Assembly (NCBI GenBank): GCA_025054955.1
Contig: JANWZE010000143.1
Span: 1-50,534, forward strand
Direction: 5' to 3'
From: Blastocatellia bacterium
GTDB lineage: Bacteria; Acidobacteriota; Blastocatellia; HR10; J050
Length of the DNA: 50,534 nt
Part shown: positions 35,859 through 44,579 of the stretch, one piece after another
Numbering within the stretch: position 1 is the first letter of the stretch
How the letters are laid out: every line of letters starts with the position of its first letter
Translations under genes and position numbers: made by a program
Notes under the pieces: model-generated
Told to the model about the DNA's origin: nothing
The model's database searches: none
What the model saw: only the letters and a program-made list of their open reading frames with translations

Positions 35859-36431
35859 TTACCGGGACGGCTCTCGGAACAAAAGCTTGGCGAAGAGCAT
35901 CCCGGTACCAAAGGCCACGGCTCCGAAAACCAGTCCGCTAATGGCCATCTGTGCCATTCCGCTCAACATGTGCCCGGTCGTACATCCTCCGGCGAGCCTC
36001 GCTCCGAAGATGAAGAGGAACCCGCCCAGCCAGGCGCGAACGTAGCGCCGCATCCGGCTGCCCTCGAAACCCGTCACGCAGACGGGCGCAACGGCCGGCT
36101 GGCTGTGAAGCCCTCCCTTCATGCGGCCTAAAAGAAAAGAGAGCAATGCTCCCGTAAATAACCCCGCCAGGAGCATCACCTCCCAGGTGACTCCAGTTCC
36201 GATCTCGCGTAGATAGAGCTGTTGCGCGGCGAAACCGGGGAAGAGGCGATCAAGCACCAATCCAACAAACTGCGGATAGGCCGTTGAGACGCCAAGGGGT
36301 GCGACCGTGGCGATGGCAAATATCTGCACGAGCCCAATCAACGCGCCCCATTTCAGCCAATTTGGCATGCGAGCCGCATCTGACTTCCCTGTCGCCGGAA
36401 ATGTGCGTACTTTCATTTCACTAACAGCCAT
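35859..36431 (-). CDS. YeeE/YedE family membrane protein, half 2
   Basis: 190 residues. A hydrophilic N-terminus of about 25 residues precedes roughly four or five helices; GARLAGGCTTGHMLSGMAQMA (shown in part: GGCTTGH, Cys150) is the second YeeE/YedE signature, and a further Cys is in PVCVTGF (about 118). Together with the 35265-35837 gene it makes up a split thiosulfate/sulfur transporter. GGAGG is 9 nt before the ATG. It starts 19 bp after the truncated peroxiredoxin gene and is probably co-transcribed with it. Confidence 0.92.
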   Translation of the reverse strand: MAVSEMKVRTFPATGKSDAARMPNWLKWGALIGLVQIFAIATVAPLGVSTAYPQFVGLVLDRLFPGFAAQQLYLREIGTGVTWEVMLLAGLFTGALLSFLLGRMKGGLHSQPAVAPVCVTGFEGSRMRRYVRAWLGGFLFIFGARLAGGCTTGHMLSGMAQMAISGLVFGAVAFGTGMLFAKLLFREPSR

Positions 36432-36450
36432 ACATGAAATCCTCCATCAT

Positions 36451-36759
36451 TTATCCAGGCTCACTGAGTAGCCGTCCGGCTGAGGCGATCAAAGACAGGC
36501 CGGCCTGCTCATCAACGTAGACGCTGTCGCTGCTCAGACCCCGCGATTCTACGCCGTGCTCTTTCAGTTGTGGCGTGATCTCAGCGACCGCCAGAAACTT
36601 GGTGGTACACACCGGAGTCAAATCCGCCAGTTGCGAGAACGATAGCAACCAATCCCCACTGAAGTCTCCAAGCCCCACCCGGCCGTGCGTTATCTCGGCC
36701 TCAAGGGCCGGAGCCGGCTCACCCAGCCGAGGTAGACTCGGTCCAGCGGCTACGCTCAT
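36451..36759 (-). pseudogene. Truncated 1-Cys peroxiredoxin (Prx6-like) remnant
   Basis: 102 residues that match only the N-terminal half of Prx6/AhpC-type peroxiredoxins, which are normally above 200. Family pieces are LPRLGEPAPALEAEITHG, LLSFSQLADLTPVCTTKF (Cys51; normally SHPADFTPVCTTE) and EITPQLKEHGVE. After LSSDSVYVDEQAG the similarity stops and the frame ends within 17 codons. The His-Pro before the active site is changed to Gln-Leu and the Glu after CTT to Lys, so activity is doubtful even for the retained part. The intact ribosome binding site and tight spacing to the YeeE gene suggest that it may still be translated. It could now serve only to lead the operon. Confidence 0.75.
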
Positions 36760-37093
36760 CCTTTTTCTTCCTCCCTCTCGCTGATCCACACGTGATAAAT
36801 GCATTGTGCGGGGATACGGATACACTGGCGCTGTTTTTCTCAAGCTGGCCTCAATGATGTGCAGCAAACTACCAGCCTGGTCCAGGCCATTATGGATACA
36901 GAACGGATCGAAAGCCCAACGATATTGACCTCGCTGTCGCGCCTTTGCTGCTCAAAGCTTTCACATCGAATCTCCAAAACAGATTGTGGGGAATCACGTC
37001 AAACCTCTATAGTGTATCTTCTTTTGATGATCCGCATTTCTAACATCGGAGAGGCAGGATTCATAGCATAGCAGTGAAGAGACGGTTGAAAGA
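36760..37093. other. Divergent promoter region between the YeeE operon and tauE-like gene
   Basis: About 330 bp between divergent genes. It should hold both promoters. I see no copy of the TGAAyCC-N13-TGGATC motif; the downstream-like word TGGATCA occurs alone (minus strand, about 36783-36789) with no upstream block at the right distance. AT-rich words such as TATAGTGTATC near 37008-37020 may be a -10 for the plus-strand gene. Confidence 0.3.
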
Positions 37094-37873
37094 ATGGCGG
37101 TGGGTTTGAACGTGATTCTTGGATTGTTACTGAGCGCGGCCATCGGTTTATCGCTGGGATTGATTGGTGGCGGCGGCTCGATTATCACGGTGCCGGTGCT
37201 CGTTTATGTGATCGGCGTCGAGCCGCATCAGGCCATAGGTATGTCGCTTGCCGTGGTAGGTGTCACCAGCCTGATCGGTGCGGTCCTTCATTCGCGGCGC
37301 GACACGGTGCGTTGGGGAACGGGTCTGCTTTTCGGCGGTTCCGGGATTTTCGGGGCATTTTTCGGCGCGCGGCTGACACATCTGTTTTCGCCGGGGGCGT
37401 TGCTGCTGCTGTTTGCCGCCTTGATGATAGTGATCGCGCTACTGATGTTGAAAAAGAAGCCACACGAAGTCAACGGAAACGGATCGCGGCAGTTCAGTTT
37501 TGGCAAGGCCATCTTGGCCGGCGTAGGCGTCGGCACATTGACAGGTTTTCTTGGCGTGGGCGGCGGTTTCCTCGTGGTGCCGGCAATGAGGCTCTTTGGT
37601 GGGCTGGCGATGAAGGAGGCCATCGGCACATCGCTTGTGGTGATCGCCATTAACTGCGCCGCCGGATTGCTGGGGCAGATGCAGCATGGCAGCGACTTCG
37701 ACATGGGAATGACAATTTTGGTGGCAACGCTGGCGGCTATCGGTATGCTGGCGGGCGTGACATTCTCGCATAACACGTCGGCGGAACGGCTTAACAAAGG
37801 ATTCGCAGCTTTTGTGTTGGCTGTAGCAATCTTCCTGGTGGCGAAAAACTATCAGGTGCTGATCGCCTGGTGA
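37094..37873 (+). CDS. TauE/SafE family sulfite exporter (TSUP)
   Basis: 259 residues with seven or eight membrane helices and the internal duplication typical of the family: GLSLGLIGGGGSIITVPVLV in the first half and GTLTGFLGVGGGFLVVPAM in the second, each followed by AIGMSLAVV / AIGTSLVVI. Members export sulfite, sulfoacetate or related anions. In the sulfur island it could remove sulfite made by the persulfide dioxygenase. The ribosome binding site is weak (GAAAGA). A degraded OsmC fragment lies 84 bp downstream. Confidence 0.93.
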   Translation: MAVGLNVILGLLLSAAIGLSLGLIGGGGSIITVPVLVYVIGVEPHQAIGMSLAVVGVTSLIGAVLHSRRDTVRWGTGLLFGGSGIFGAFFGARLTHLFSPGALLLLFAALMIVIALLMLKKKPHEVNGNGSRQFSFGKAILAGVGVGTLTGFLGVGGGFLVVPAMRLFGGLAMKEAIGTSLVVIAINCAAGLLGQMQHGSDFDMGMTILVATLAAIGMLAGVTFSHNTSAERLNKGFAAFVLAVAIFLVAKNYQVLIAW

Positions 37874-37956
37874 TTAGCACGAGCAGCGCGTCGGAGAGAT
37901 TGACGGAGCATAAGACGAAGGTTGAAGGTTGACGACTTCATCGCGAGGTTCAGGTG

Positions 37957-38088
37957 ACCATCGCTACGAAGCTGATCCCACCGACAGCAGGCGCGCGCGG
38001 CACTGCCTGGCCTCTTTGAGCACTACGGAGAGGTGAGCCAGAGCATGTGCTGCAGAATGGATGTGCAAGTCCAGGTCAATGTCGGTTG
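37957..38088 (+). pseudogene. Degraded 3' fragment of an OsmC gene
   Basis: About 130 bp that align along their length with the end of the OsmC gene at 27304-27732, including the stop codon. The best run, GTCCAGGTCAATGTC followed by GTTGATACTTG, is the same in both and continues past the stop. The 5' part needs a 2-nt gap to stay in frame. The second redox Cys region FEDYCVVTQ has become FEHYGEVSQ, so the Cys is lost. No start codon or first half remains. It is a relic of a partial duplication. Confidence 0.8.
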
Positions 38089-38162
38089 ATACTTGGTGCG
38101 CGTTGAGTGACGAATGGGTGGAAGTCTGCCAATGTGTCGCGCTTGATTATACCAATGGCGGC

Positions 38163-38227
38163 GAAAAAGACCACGTTTGTGGAGTCACACAGCATGGCCG
38201 AACCTGAGCTGACAGAGCGCGACGCTT
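38163..38227 (+). repeat. Dispersed ~65-bp repeat, copy b
   Basis: GAAAAAGACCACGTTTGTGG, then CACAGCATGGCCGAACCTGA and GCTGACAGAGCGCGACGC. Best preserved over its full length and the reference for the family. Confidence 0.6.
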
Positions 38228-38260
38228 GACGTGCAACGTCGTATATCGCAGCGATTTGCG

Positions 38261-38311
38261 CACAGCATGGCCGAACCTGGGCTGACAGAGCGCGAACCTG
38301 CGATCTTCGCT
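38261..38311 (+). repeat. Dispersed repeat, copy c (5' part missing)
   Basis: CACAGCATGGCCGAACCTGg then GCTGACAGAGCGCGA, nearly identical to copy b but without the AAAAGACCACGTT head. It continues CTGCGATCTTCGC, as copy e does. Tandem with copy b at 72-73 bp spacing. Confidence 0.6.
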
Positions 38312-38743
38312 TCGGCATTTGGTATCACATTTGGAGTTTGGTCATTGGAATTTGTTTCGGATTTGGTGCTTCGGATTTCCCCGCAGGGGTTCGGATTCCT
38401 AAAGAGGCACTAGGGTCGCTTATGACGCTCGAAAAGAAGAGAACAAATGCTCACCGAGCCAGCGAGCACCGTGACGAGTGAACATCCGTTGCCAAAGTGC
38501 ATCAACGCTCAAGCTGTCAACGCTCGCCCTACGCCTGCTCACACTAAGCTGAGTTTGTTCATGTGATGAGAAGCGCGTCAACGCTCGGACTAGAGCGGTT
38601 TGCGAATGACTCTGGGAGCGCCCGCTCGCAGCGTGCACATTAGCTCGCAAGATGCGTGGCCTGCAGGCCAAAGGCAAATTAAAATCGCTCTAAGGCTATC
38701 GGCTCTGCGCTCTCTTGGCGCGAGAGGCGCAGGCATTAACCCG

Positions 38744-40198
38744 TCACCCTCCTGCTAAGCATGAATCAGGGAGTGGACTCCACAGCTTTGATTCTTCGGC
38801 TGGTTCCTCCTCATCCTCAGGGCATTCGAGCTGTTTCCTGAGCGTAGGGGCTTTCGGGTCTTTTTTCTTTTCTTCTTCGACGACAGCCTTGAGTCGTTTT
38901 TTGATCTCTTGGAACTCCGGCGAGTCGGTGATGTAGTTCTCTTTCGGCGGCAAGAAGGCAATTTCGCGGAAGGTGCTCACAATCCGGTCGTAAAACGGCG
39001 GATGCGTGCGGAAGAAACTCACGCTCCGGATATAGCCCTTCTCGCTCGCCATCTTGTCAAAGAAGCTCACAAAGCCTCTGGGATCATAGCCAGCTTTCCA
39101 CAAATACTGCGCCCCCAACTGGTCAGCTTCGACTTCAAACGCGCGGCTGACACCAAGCAACGCGAGGCTCAATGCCAGGCCTAACCCGTAGAACCCATAT
39201 TGCAGAGCATAATACACGCCGACCGTGGCCACACCGCCCGTGAAGATCAACGCAGCGACTTGGGCGGCTTGATAGATAATGTTGGCAATGGTGGCGCGTG
39301 TCATCAATCGGGCTGAATGGCGCGCCGTAATGTGGGCAATCTCGTGCGCCAACACGCCGGCCAACTCCGATTCGTTCTCCGCTTTTAGAATCAATCCTGA
39401 ATTGATGTAGAGGAACCCACCGGGCAAGGCAAAGGCGTTGATCTCGTCGGTGCGAAGCACTTTGACCCGCAGTGGCACTTTCAGGTCAGAGTTGTTTCCA
39501 ATTTTCTCAGCAAGGTTGCGAATGTACGTATTGACGGTTTCGTCCTCCAGTTCAGGCGGCAGCAGGCCATACCGATGCAGTTCTTTGACTGCTTCCTCAC
39601 CTCGTTTGATGTCTTTCTCCTGCCCCTCGCCCAACTCCCGGAAGCCGATGTCCTCAACATCGCCGTGCTTACGCTGTCGCGCCCGGCCCGAAGCGATTGT
39701 CTGAGCGACTTCGGCTTTGACGCCCGGCCACTCTCTCAAGAGGTCGAGCTTGGCCAGTCTGTTATCATAGAGCACATTAAGCCCGTGTTCGCGTTCAACC
39801 TTGGTTCGGGCAGACTTCTTTCGAAATCTCAAAATTTGACATTGCAGCTCCTGACGCCGCTTGGCCATCTCGGCATCATCGCGCGACGCGCTCTTGTTCA
39901 GGCGATCCAACTCCTGTCGGGCTTGCTTGATCTGCCGGTCCAGCGCTTGCTCTTGGTCCTTCAGGCGCGTCTGTTCGGCCTTCTTTTCCCTCTCCAATTT
40001 TTTCTTGAACGCCTCGATTTCTGCCGGTCGAATCGTGAGTGTGGGCGCGATATCCAACACCTGCAAGTAGGATTGCTGGACCAACTGCTCGAGCGAAGGT
40101 GTAACGTCATCCGCGCGCGCTGCAGTAGGCCGAGGCCCGCGCAGCAGTGCTACTACGGACAGCACCAAAATCCAACATGTTATTTTTCGCATCCTCAT
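38744..40198 (-). CDS. M48 family zinc metalloprotease (BepA/Ste24-like), exported
   Basis: 484 residues. A signal peptide (about 1-29) is followed by a charged coiled-coil segment (about 60-120, EAFKKKLEREKKAEQTRLKD onward) that is not part of the standard peptidase. The peptidase domain has the zinc site VLAHEIAHITARHSA (HEIAH at about 285-289) and a third-ligand helix AFEVEADQLGAQYLW, with a hydrophobic pair of helices between. Close relatives act in periplasmic quality control of outer-membrane proteins. A Glu/Pro-rich tail ends the protein. The start was chosen by GAGGAG 5 nt upstream; the frame could extend two codons. Confidence 0.92.
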   Translation of the reverse strand: MRMRKITCWILVLSVVALLRGPRPTAARADDVTPSLEQLVQQSYLQVLDIAPTLTIRPAEIEAFKKKLEREKKAEQTRLKDQEQALDRQIKQARQELDRLNKSASRDDAEMAKRRQELQCQILRFRKKSARTKVEREHGLNVLYDNRLAKLDLLREWPGVKAEVAQTIASGRARQRKHGDVEDIGFRELGEGQEKDIKRGEEAVKELHRYGLLPPELEDETVNTYIRNLAEKIGNNSDLKVPLRVKVLRTDEINAFALPGGFLYINSGLILKAENESELAGVLAHEIAHITARHSARLMTRATIANIIYQAAQVAALIFTGGVATVGVYYALQYGFYGLGLALSLALLGVSRAFEVEADQLGAQYLWKAGYDPRGFVSFFDKMASEKGYIRSVSFFRTHPPFYDRIVSTFREIAFLPPKENYITDSPEFQEIKKRLKAVVEEEKKKDPKAPTLRKQLECPEDEEEPAEESKLWSPLPDSCLAGG

Positions 40199-40648
40199 AA
40201 CCACTCCTCAGTTTTGAATTTTGATCCATCACAGCACAGGGGCGCAAGCTCATCGCCACACGGCGATGGGCTTGCAGCACATCAGGGCCTACGAAGATAA
40301 TTAAAAACTATGCATAAATGCTAATTGGCCTGCAAAAGACCACGTTTCACGAAGCAGAGAGGATGGCAGGAGATGACCTTACCGAGCGGCCATCGCTGGT
40401 TTTCAACCTGCAATCGGCCTAGGCTTGAGCATGCTTGGCCGCACAGCGGCTCATTGACGTTAGCCGTGACCTTGAGTGCACGGTGAGCGCGGCATCACCA
40501 GTCGTTCGTCACGTCAGCAGCGGGTATCGTGGTGGATGAGCACCGTTCAATCGTCGCTCGCGCGACGGGATGTGATCGTTGCTATGCCGTTGCCGACTTT
40601 GAACCTGAATTCACTGCACCGCCCACGCGGCGGATTTATGCACCGGCT
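40199..40648. other. Intergenic stretch between M48 protease and TlpA-like genes
   Basis: About 450 bp. It should contain the promoter of the M48 gene near 40230-40330 and the end of the TlpA-like transcript. Dispersed repeat copy d lies at 40334-40398. A frame of 114 codons crosses 40476-40820 but overlaps the real gene and has no motif. Nothing else recognised. Confidence 0.4.
40334..40398 (+). repeat. Dispersed ~65-bp repeat, copy d
   Basis: AAAAGACCACGTTTCACGAA, then GAGGATGGCAGGAGATGACC and TTACCGAGCGGCCATCGCTG. The head is well conserved; the middle is diverged from copies b and e. Confidence 0.5.
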
Positions 40649-42832
40649 TCACTTATCTTGGCCGGACTGCACCTTCGCAATCGCTTCTATGACCTGGGCA
40701 ATCCACTTGTCACCATCACCGCCGAAGCCGACTTGCTCCAGCCGCAAAATGCCGTCTGGTCCGATGATCCAGTTGCGCGGAATAGCGAGCACGGGAACCA
40801 AATCCTGGACATACGCCTGAGCGGGAATGACCGTGAACGTATAGCCATTCTTCTTGACGAATGGCTCGACTAATCCGATGGCCGTATCTACATTGAAGGT
40901 CAACACCAACACATCTTGTCGGTCCTTCATCTGTTCATGGAGTTTTTGCACGTGGGGCAGCTCCTTGCGACACGGCCCGCACCAGGTGGCCCACACGTTG
41001 ATAAAGGCGACCTTGCCTTTGAGATCGGCCAGCCGCCACGGCTTGCCTTGCAAATCGCTTAGTTCAAAGTCGGGGAGAACCTTGTCTTGTTTCTCCCAGT
41101 TCGTGACCTCTGTTGCTTCAGCGACCGACCGATCGGCGGCGAGCATCGCGTTCCAGGCTGCCCAGCCGTCTTGCGTCCCGCCTAACTCCGTCCACATCCG
41201 TCGCACCTTCTCCGGGAGCTTGTCCGAGCCTTCATCGTCAAGTGGCCATTCCTTCGGATGCGTGCGCAGCGCGTGTTGATAAAATGCGATCGCATCAAGC
41301 TTGCGATTTTCTGCCTCAGCCAATCGCCCGGTCCATTTCCAGACGGTGGCCTGCCGTTGAGCATACAACCGATGCTCGCCGGGCTTGGCTTTTTCATCGG
41401 GCTTTTCTTCGACCAGCGCCGCGTTCATCTGAGCGAGCACTTCCCGTGCTTTCTCATGCTGATTGAGTCGCAGGTACGCATCCACCAACAGCGGCCACGC
41501 CACCCAGCGCGTGTACTTCAGATTGTGCTCCTCTATCTTTCTCAACTGTTTAGAGTGTGAAGCTCGAGCGGCTCGCTGTTCAACCTCGTTGATCCCTTCC
41601 TGAATCAGCAACGGCACCTGCTCAATGCGCAGATTCCGCTTCACGTATTGGCTGGCCACGCGGATGGAAAACGGTGGAGTGCTCAAGAATCGCTTGGGGT
41701 CTTTCTTCAAGGCATTGAGTAACCCGTCTGCCGCTGCCAGCACATCGGCATCAGTGCTACCTTGTAAATTGGTCACGGCGTCAAAGTGATCAAGCCAGCC
41801 AGCGACACTCTCCGGGAGCAAGCGAAGCTTCTGCTCAGCATGCTGCAAGAGGGCTTGAAAGTACGCTTGCTTCTCTTCTGGTGTGGCGTTCCGCTCGGGA
41901 TACGGATGCTTGGCGCGCCAACGCTCGTCAATCATCCACCGGGTTGTGCTGTAGTAAGGATAGAGACGCCGCATTTGCTCTTCCACCCAGTTTTGCCCTT
42001 CCGTGTCGTTCACATATTTGTACCCCTGATACAGCGTCCAGAACCACTGGCGCTCGGAAGTCAGGTTGAGCGCCCGTAAGCGTTTCACATCTTCTGCTAC
42101 TTGTTGGCGCAGCGCAGCGTGTTCCGGCACCGGCCGGGCGCGAAATTCTAATTCCCAGAGCTGTTCGTAGGCTGTCACCGACTCAATATCCTTCTTTCCT
42201 TGAATCCGCGCCCGCAACCGAGCCGTTAGCTCCCGCAATTGCTGTTGGTCAGTGATCAACGAGGCGTAACGATAGGCCTCCATCGCGTCCGGGCAGAGCT
42301 TCATGAACTCGGCCAGATGTGTGCGTGCCTTGTTCCGGTCCAGAGAGAAGTAAATGCTGGTTAGTAACAGATGCGTCCACGGAAACAAGGGCGATTGCTT
42401 CAAGGCTTTCTCCGCAACCGGAAGGGCTTCTTCGGGATTGCGTCGGCTAAGCAACCGTCCGTACAGATAGAGCGCGGTCGGATCATTCGGGCGCTTTTCC
42501 ATGCGGGCTTGATATTCAGCGATCAGACGCGGCAGGTCCTCCTCATGGCTGAGCGCGTCTTGATACTCGCGATGAACAAAGAGGTCGTCAGGATATTTCT
42601 TCAGCAGCTCGCGCAACTGTCTGAACCTCTGCTCTTGGATCTCCTGAGAAGGAATTCGCTCATCGTCATCGTGGGGCAGCTTATCCAACGCAGCTTTGAC
42701 TTTCGGCGAAGGCGCACACCCGTACTGCGAGCTTTGTGCGCGCCCCGCAAGTGGCATGGAACACACGATAACCAAGAGCACTAAGCAATGACTGAAGCGA
42801 ACAATGATGGAAGAAAATGAACTTTCGCACAT
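40649..42832 (-). CDS. Exported TPR protein with C-terminal TlpA/ResA-like thioredoxin domain
   Basis: 727 residues. A signal peptide ends near LAGRAQ (about 33). The middle (about 60-580) is helical with TPR-like repeats (for example NDPTALYLYGRLLSRRNPEEALPVAEKAL). The last 140 residues form a thioredoxin fold: VLPDFELSDLQGKPWRLADLKGK, then FINVWATWCGPCRKELP with the CGPC pair at about 616-619, and a Pro-containing segment before LDGI-like ends. TlpA/ResA proteins reduce periplasmic disulfides, often for cytochrome c maturation. The octaheme and Tll0287-like cytochromes here would need such reduction, but no direct link is shown. Start MCESSF, AGGAGG 9 nt upstream. Confidence 0.88.
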   Translation of the reverse strand: MCESSFSSIIVRFSHCLVLLVIVCSMPLAGRAQSSQYGCAPSPKVKAALDKLPHDDDERIPSQEIQEQRFRQLRELLKKYPDDLFVHREYQDALSHEEDLPRLIAEYQARMEKRPNDPTALYLYGRLLSRRNPEEALPVAEKALKQSPLFPWTHLLLTSIYFSLDRNKARTHLAEFMKLCPDAMEAYRYASLITDQQQLRELTARLRARIQGKKDIESVTAYEQLWELEFRARPVPEHAALRQQVAEDVKRLRALNLTSERQWFWTLYQGYKYVNDTEGQNWVEEQMRRLYPYYSTTRWMIDERWRAKHPYPERNATPEEKQAYFQALLQHAEQKLRLLPESVAGWLDHFDAVTNLQGSTDADVLAAADGLLNALKKDPKRFLSTPPFSIRVASQYVKRNLRIEQVPLLIQEGINEVEQRAARASHSKQLRKIEEHNLKYTRWVAWPLLVDAYLRLNQHEKAREVLAQMNAALVEEKPDEKAKPGEHRLYAQRQATVWKWTGRLAEAENRKLDAIAFYQHALRTHPKEWPLDDEGSDKLPEKVRRMWTELGGTQDGWAAWNAMLAADRSVAEATEVTNWEKQDKVLPDFELSDLQGKPWRLADLKGKVAFINVWATWCGPCRKELPHVQKLHEQMKDRQDVLVLTFNVDTAIGLVEPFVKKNGYTFTVIPAQAYVQDLVPVLAIPRNWIIGPDGILRLEQVGFGGDGDKWIAQVIEAIAKVQSGQDK

Positions 42833-43187
42833 ACTGGTTTCCCTCCTTGCGCGCGATTCTAGCAAACCAAGGAGGGCAAGCCAAGTTTGATTTACACAGG
42901 TTGGCGAACATCGGACGCTCAATCTGGCAATAGGTGGCATCTGGGAATGCAGGCTCGCAACAATCTGCTTAAAAGTCATAGGCCGGTGAGGCGGCTATGG
43001 TTGCTGTCTCGTCCTGAAACTCAACGAACCAATCACAACACCGCGCCACGGCAATCGCTCGCGTGGCTCCGTGGTTACCGACTTGTTCAGTCAGCATCAC
43101 CGCGCAGGACCTTGAGAAGCCTACCGAAACCTATTCGGTTGCTGACGCGGCTGCGTCGCTGCCGACTTGTGAAATACCACCGGCGGA

Positions 43188-43296
43188 TAGATTGAGCACA
43201 CGGATTCAAATTGAAGAATCGAGCACCCAACAACCACACTCTCCCTGTCCAATCCCAAGATAGATTGAGCACACGGATTGAAATTGAAGGATCGAA
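43188..43296. repeat. 73-bp-period direct repeat downstream of the hydrolase gene
   Basis: TAGATTGAGCACACGGATT, then cAAATTGAAG and ATCGA, occurs at 43188 and again at 43261 with at most three differences over about 36 bp. The intervening 37 bp are not repeated a third time. The spacing equals that of the tandem array at the right end, but the sequences are unrelated. Confidence 0.6.
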
Positions 43297-43321
43297 GATT
43301 GTCTCTTCTCATCTTCGATCC
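43289..43321 (-). terminator. Hairpin after the hydrolase gene
   Basis: GGATCGAAGAT (43289-43299) and ATCTTCGATCC (43311-43321) are perfect complements around an 11-nt loop, 29 bp past the stop of the minus-strand hydrolase gene. On that strand the hairpin is followed by TTCAATTTCAATCC, a T-rich but interrupted tail. A weak intrinsic terminator is plausible. Confidence 0.5.
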
Positions 43322-43349
43322 TCCGTCTTCCAGCGTTAGTTCTCAAATA

Positions 43350-44579
43350 CTACGGCTGTGGCCAGGGCGGTGGGACGAAGTTTGGCAAAAAGCCAAGCGC
43401 TTCGGGGAAAGCTGAGGCCGACGGTCGCATGCCCGTTCTAACCCAAGAGTCCATCGCTTCAGCGACAGCAACAAGCTGGGCAACCGTGAAAGTGCAGTGC
43501 CCGACTGAATCGGTATAAACTTGCAGCAGGTTCTCCTCTCGGCCAGCTTGCCGCACGGTCTCACGGTAAGCCGACATGTTGGCCGGCAGCACAAGGCCAT
43601 CAATCCTCGTATGGAGCGTCAGCACGGGCCGGGTGATCTGGCCGGTGTACTCGGCATAGTTCTCCAGATAGCGGCGCGCCTTGGGCGGGGGATTGAAATT
43701 TCTTCTGGCATTCATCTGAGCCAGCAACGAATCCGCATCAACGCCCAATGCGGCCAGATAGGCCTTTTCCTGAGGCGTCAGCCGATAAACATGATCGAGG
43801 TTTTGAACCACTGGACCGCCAGCGCGTCGTTCCAGCTCAGCGCGCGCTTCCGTCACGAAGAAGAAGTCCTGGAAGAGCCAATTTGAACCCGTGTAGAAAT
43901 CCTCAGCCGGTCCACCCAGCACCAATCGAATGAACTCGAAACGGCCGAAGTTGGCTCGGTCACGCACCTGAGCTAGCAGCACAGGCACAACATCCCTCTG
44001 GAAATTCAGGTCATCGCGCACGTCTTCAGGCGCGCCCCACGCCGATGGCCAACCGAACGTCACGTCATAAGCCAACGCAATCGCTCCGGTCAAGTCAAAA
44101 TTCCGTGGTGTGCCGGCGCCAAGCCCGCAGCCCGGAATCACTCCATCGTAGACATTGGGGTAATCCTCGATGCTCTTGAAAGCGACGACTGAACCCATCG
44201 AAGTGCCCCAGAGAATCGTGTATTGCGGCTCGCCGATCCGTCCTTTGAAGAACGAAACCAGCGCCAGCGTGTCAGCAATGCCTTCCTTGACCGCCCAGCC
44301 GTCCGTCAGATACGCTGAGCCGGCCAGCGCATACCCACGCGCCAGTAACGCATTTTCGACCGGCGTGCCCCCCGGCGCAGCTTCCAGCCGACGTGTATAA
44401 CCGTGCGCGAAGACCAGCAGCGTTCCATTCCAATTGGCCGGCACGCGAATCTTGTAAGGCGCTCCATGAAGCGTTCCCTCCAACTCCACCGGTCCTTGTG
44501 CCGTAGCCGTGGTCGGCAAAGGCCAGCTCGCCAACAGAAACGATAAGACGAGAAGTCCGATCAAGACCACTTTCTTCAT
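43350..44579 (-). CDS. Secreted alpha/beta-hydrolase fold protein
   Basis: 409 residues with a signal peptide (about 1-28). LVFAHGYTRRLEAAPGG is the strand and oxyanion loop; ILWGTSMGSVVAF is the nucleophile elbow with Ser127; LHTRIDGLVLPANM supplies the likely acid Asp; SVGHCTF supplies the His. The spacing fits an esterase or lipase-like enzyme, and substrate is unknown. A helical lid region lies between about 160 and 290. Probable start MKKVVL, with AAGGAGG about 7 nt upstream. The gene is alone on its strand segment; the hairpin at 43289-43321 probably ends the transcript. Confidence 0.85.
   Translation of the reverse strand: MKKVVLIGLLVLSFLLASWPLPTTATAQGPVELEGTLHGAPYKIRVPANWNGTLLVFAHGYTRRLEAAPGGTPVENALLARGYALAGSAYLTDGWAVKEGIADTLALVSFFKGRIGEPQYTILWGTSMGSVVAFKSIEDYPNVYDGVIPGCGLGAGTPRNFDLTGAIALAYDVTFGWPSAWGAPEDVRDDLNFQRDVVPVLLAQVRDRANFGRFEFIRLVLGGPAEDFYTGSNWLFQDFFFVTEARAELERRAGGPVVQNLDHVYRLTPQEKAYLAALGVDADSLLAQMNARRNFNPPPKARRYLENYAEYTGQITRPVLTLHTRIDGLVLPANMSAYRETVRQAGREENLLQVYTDSVGHCTFTVAQLVAVAEAMDSWVRTGMRPSASAFPEALGFLPNFVPPPWPQP

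Larger units (their letters stand above)
38089..38743. other. Intergenic repeat-bearing stretch
   Basis: About 650 bp between the OsmC relic and the end of the M48 protease gene. It contains two copies of the dispersed repeat (38163-38227 and 38261-38311) with a short GACGT-GCA-ACGTC palindrome between them (about 38226-38238). The rest, including segments rich in GCTC words near 38450-38700, shows no gene that I can support. Confidence 0.45.
42833..43349. other. Intergenic stretch between TlpA-like and hydrolase genes
   Basis: About 520 bp. The TlpA-like promoter should lie near 42850-42950. A 73-bp direct repeat (43188 and 43261) and a perfect hairpin (43289-43321) occupy the right end. 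No gene recognised. Confidence 0.4.

Noticed and set aside
36780-36815. Further copy of the ECF-type promoter before the peroxiredoxin remnant
   Set aside because: TGGATCA occurs, but the upstream block reads CACAATG at the right distance.
40201-40240. Further copy of the ECF-type promoter before the M48 gene
   Set aside because: TGGATCA is present on the minus strand but no TGAAyCC block lies 13 nt upstream.
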